A DNA stretch of 15,524 nucleotides from Pseudomonadota bacterium. GTDB lineage: Bacteria; Pseudomonadota; Gammaproteobacteria; Burkholderiales; SCOH01. Both the position numbers and the translations under genes were made by a program. Below are positions 14,283 to 15,524 of the stretch, piece after piece. The notes beneath the pieces were generated by a model. It saw only the letters and a program-made list of their open reading frames with translations, did not search any database and had not been told where the DNA came from. The stretch lies in contig JAUPTR010000288.1 of NCBI GenBank assembly GCA_030917985.1, positions 1 to 15,524 on the forward strand, given 5' to 3'. Every line of letters starts with the position of its first letter. Position 1 is the stretch's first letter.

Positions 14283-14316
14283 AAAAGCCAATGCTGTTTT
14301 CAGCATTGGCTTTTTT
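14283..14316 (+). terminator. Rho-independent terminator after the PhoD-like gene
   Basis: AAAAGCCAATGCTG (14283-14296) and CAGCATTGGCTTTT (14301-14314) form a perfect 14-bp stem with a TTTT loop. The T-run extends to 14316. It lies 18 bases after the stop codon and separates this gene from the porin. Confidence 0.93.
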
Positions 14317-14443
14317 GTTTCATAGTCCGGGTATTCGGCTATAACTCTTCTACGTGCTTTGCCATCTGATTCAGGTTTTAGTTGGCTTGGCTTGGTGCGG
14401 TAATCTGTTTTACGTGTAGTTTTGTCATCAAGAAGAGGGCGAT

Positions 14444-15524
14444 ATGCGGAAAATACCAATAGCGGCCGCAGTGGCAGGTGCGTTGGCCTGCGCGGCCTTG
14501 CCTGCGCAGTCTGATGAAGGCGGCATGAATGTCCGTTTTAGCGGTTTTGGCACCGTCAGCGGTGTGAGCAGCGATACCGATCAGGTGGAGTACACCCCTT
14601 ATCCTGGTGGGCAGCCAAACGGTGTGGAAAAGGGCTGGTCGTGGGATATCGATACGATGATCGGAGCACAGGTCAATGCCAATTTCACCGATAGATTCTC
14701 TGGTGTGGTTCAGGTGCTGTCAAAACGCAATGCGGAGAATACTTACCAGCCTCAAGTCGAATGGGCGTTTGTCAGCTTCAAGGCAAGCCCGGAAATCCAG
14801 ATTCGTGCCGGTCGCCTTGGCTCTCCGTTTTATATGGTGTCCGATTACAGGAACGTCAATTACACCAATCCGTGGGTAAGACCGCCGGCAGATATCTATG
14901 GCCAGGTTGCTTTTTCCTATCACGATGGCATCGATTTGCTGTTACAAAAGCCGATAGGTGATTCCAATCTGACCGTGCAATTGTATGCGGGGAAATCAGA
15001 AAACCGCCTGTGGGCACCCAACTCAACTTTCGATCTTGAGCTGAATAACCGTATAGGCGGCAATGTTTCCTTTGAAACCGGGCCCTATAGCGTGCGCTAC
15101 GGATATCACCAAGGCAAGTTGTGGGGTGATTCGGACCGGATTGCAACGGTCAGCAATGCCCTTATTAATACGCCAAATCCCCTGCTCAGCCCAACTATCT
15201 GGGCGCTGGCCTGCCCCGGTTGTGCTGAATCGGGTGAGGCATTGTCGATGAACTATAAGCATGCAAGTTTCCAGGGGCTGGGTCTCTCGGCTGATTGGGG
15301 TAAATATCTGCTAATGGCTGAATATACGATGCGCCGTACGGAAACCAACGCATTGGCAGATACTAACGCCTGGTATATTACCGGTGGTACCCGGGTGGGG
15401 AAATTAACACCCTATGCAACGTATTCGCAGCTGAAGCAATCCAGCCCAACATCGGACCCTGGCATCGCAACACGTTCAACCAACCCCGTTGTTGCCGGCA
15501 CGGTTGCGGTGTTGTCATCGGCGG
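14444..15524 (+). CDS. Outer-membrane porin, 3' end outside window
   Basis: The frame is open for 360 codons to the right edge, so the C-terminus is missing. A signal peptide (MRKIPIAAAVAGALACAALP, cleavage near residues 21-23) is followed by VRFSGFGTVSGVSSD, a typical first beta-strand of a trimeric-type porin. The conserved block EWAFVSFKASPEIQIRAGRL (residues 106-125) and TNPWVRPPADIYGQ (141-154) match a group of proteobacterial porins often seen with the motif G-R-L-x-x-P and P-W-x-R-P-P. Alternating hydrophobic strands continue throughout. It would let small solutes cross the outer membrane; the solute is unknown. An unusual CPGC (Cys257 and Cys260) lies in a probable external loop. AGAGGG at 14434-14439 is the likely ribosome site. 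It follows the terminator of the PhoD-like gene, so it has its own promoter, not identified with confidence. Confidence 0.85.
   Translation, partial: MRKIPIAAAVAGALACAALPAQSDEGGMNVRFSGFGTVSGVSSDTDQVEYTPYPGGQPNGVEKGWSWDIDTMIGAQVNANFTDRFSGVVQVLSKRNAENTYQPQVEWAFVSFKASPEIQIRAGRLGSPFYMVSDYRNVNYTNPWVRPPADIYGQVAFSYHDGIDLLLQKPIGDSNLTVQLYAGKSENRLWAPNSTFDLELNNRIGGNVSFETGPYSVRYGYHQGKLWGDSDRIATVSNALINTPNPLLSPTIWALACPGCAESGEALSMNYKHASFQGLGLSADWGKYLLMAEYTMRRTETNALADTNAWYITGGTRVGKLTPYATYSQLKQSSPTSDPGIATRSTNPVVAGTVAVLSSA

Noticed and set aside
14377..14396. TTGGC short tandem repeats upstream of the porin as a promoter or iteron
   Set aside because: There are only two to three copies of five bases and no -10 box at correct spacing.

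Overview
This looks like chromosomal DNA of a betaproteobacterium with moderately high GC. That is inferred from the gene set (a PHA-granule phasin of the W-x-AGLGA type, a type I-beta DAHP synthase, a tesA/ybbA/ybbP block, an AEC permease and a porin); no rRNA is present to confirm it. Genes are densely packed with normal Shine-Dalgarno sites, and no intact transposase, prophage, CRISPR array, tRNA or rRNA was seen.

Layout. 1-620 is the end of an alpha/beta hydrolase cut by the window edge. It converges, with a 4-bp overlap, on a ClpP-like serine peptidase (617-1273, minus). A small cupin (1352-1720) follows, then a phasin (1892-2287) that ends in three successive hairpins, the last a textbook terminator. 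A TetR-family regulator (2640-3287) is coupled to a glutathione S-transferase (3289-3906). Next come DAHP synthase (4051-5070) and an OsmC-type peroxiredoxin (5132-5593) closed by a terminator, then prephenate dehydrogenase (5736-6635) and an AEC transporter (6662-7534). DAHP synthase (entry to the shikimate pathway) and prephenate dehydrogenase (tyrosine branch) make this partly an aromatic amino acid locus.

The AEC gene converges on tesA (7756-8370, minus) across a 221-bp gap full of inverted repeats. tesA is divergent from ybbA-ybbP (8369-11553), an ABC exporter of the FtsX/LolCDE-like class; the two start codons share the palindrome CATG. A protein of unknown function (11557-12147) follows ybbP by 3 bp and is probably in the same operon.

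The right end holds an accessory-looking unit. An 85-bp element with IS5-like ends (12255-12339) lies upstream of a well-formed promoter. This drives a secreted, probably lipid-anchored PhoD-family protein (12444-14264) in which every catalytic motif of the family is altered, so it is probably a pseudoenzyme. After a strong terminator comes an outer-membrane porin (14444 to the window end, open at the edge).

The best candidates for something undescribed are the inactive-looking PhoD-like lipoprotein beside a porin, the small IS5-like element, and the interleaved inverted repeats between the AEC gene and tesA. None of these amounts to a demonstrated new system.
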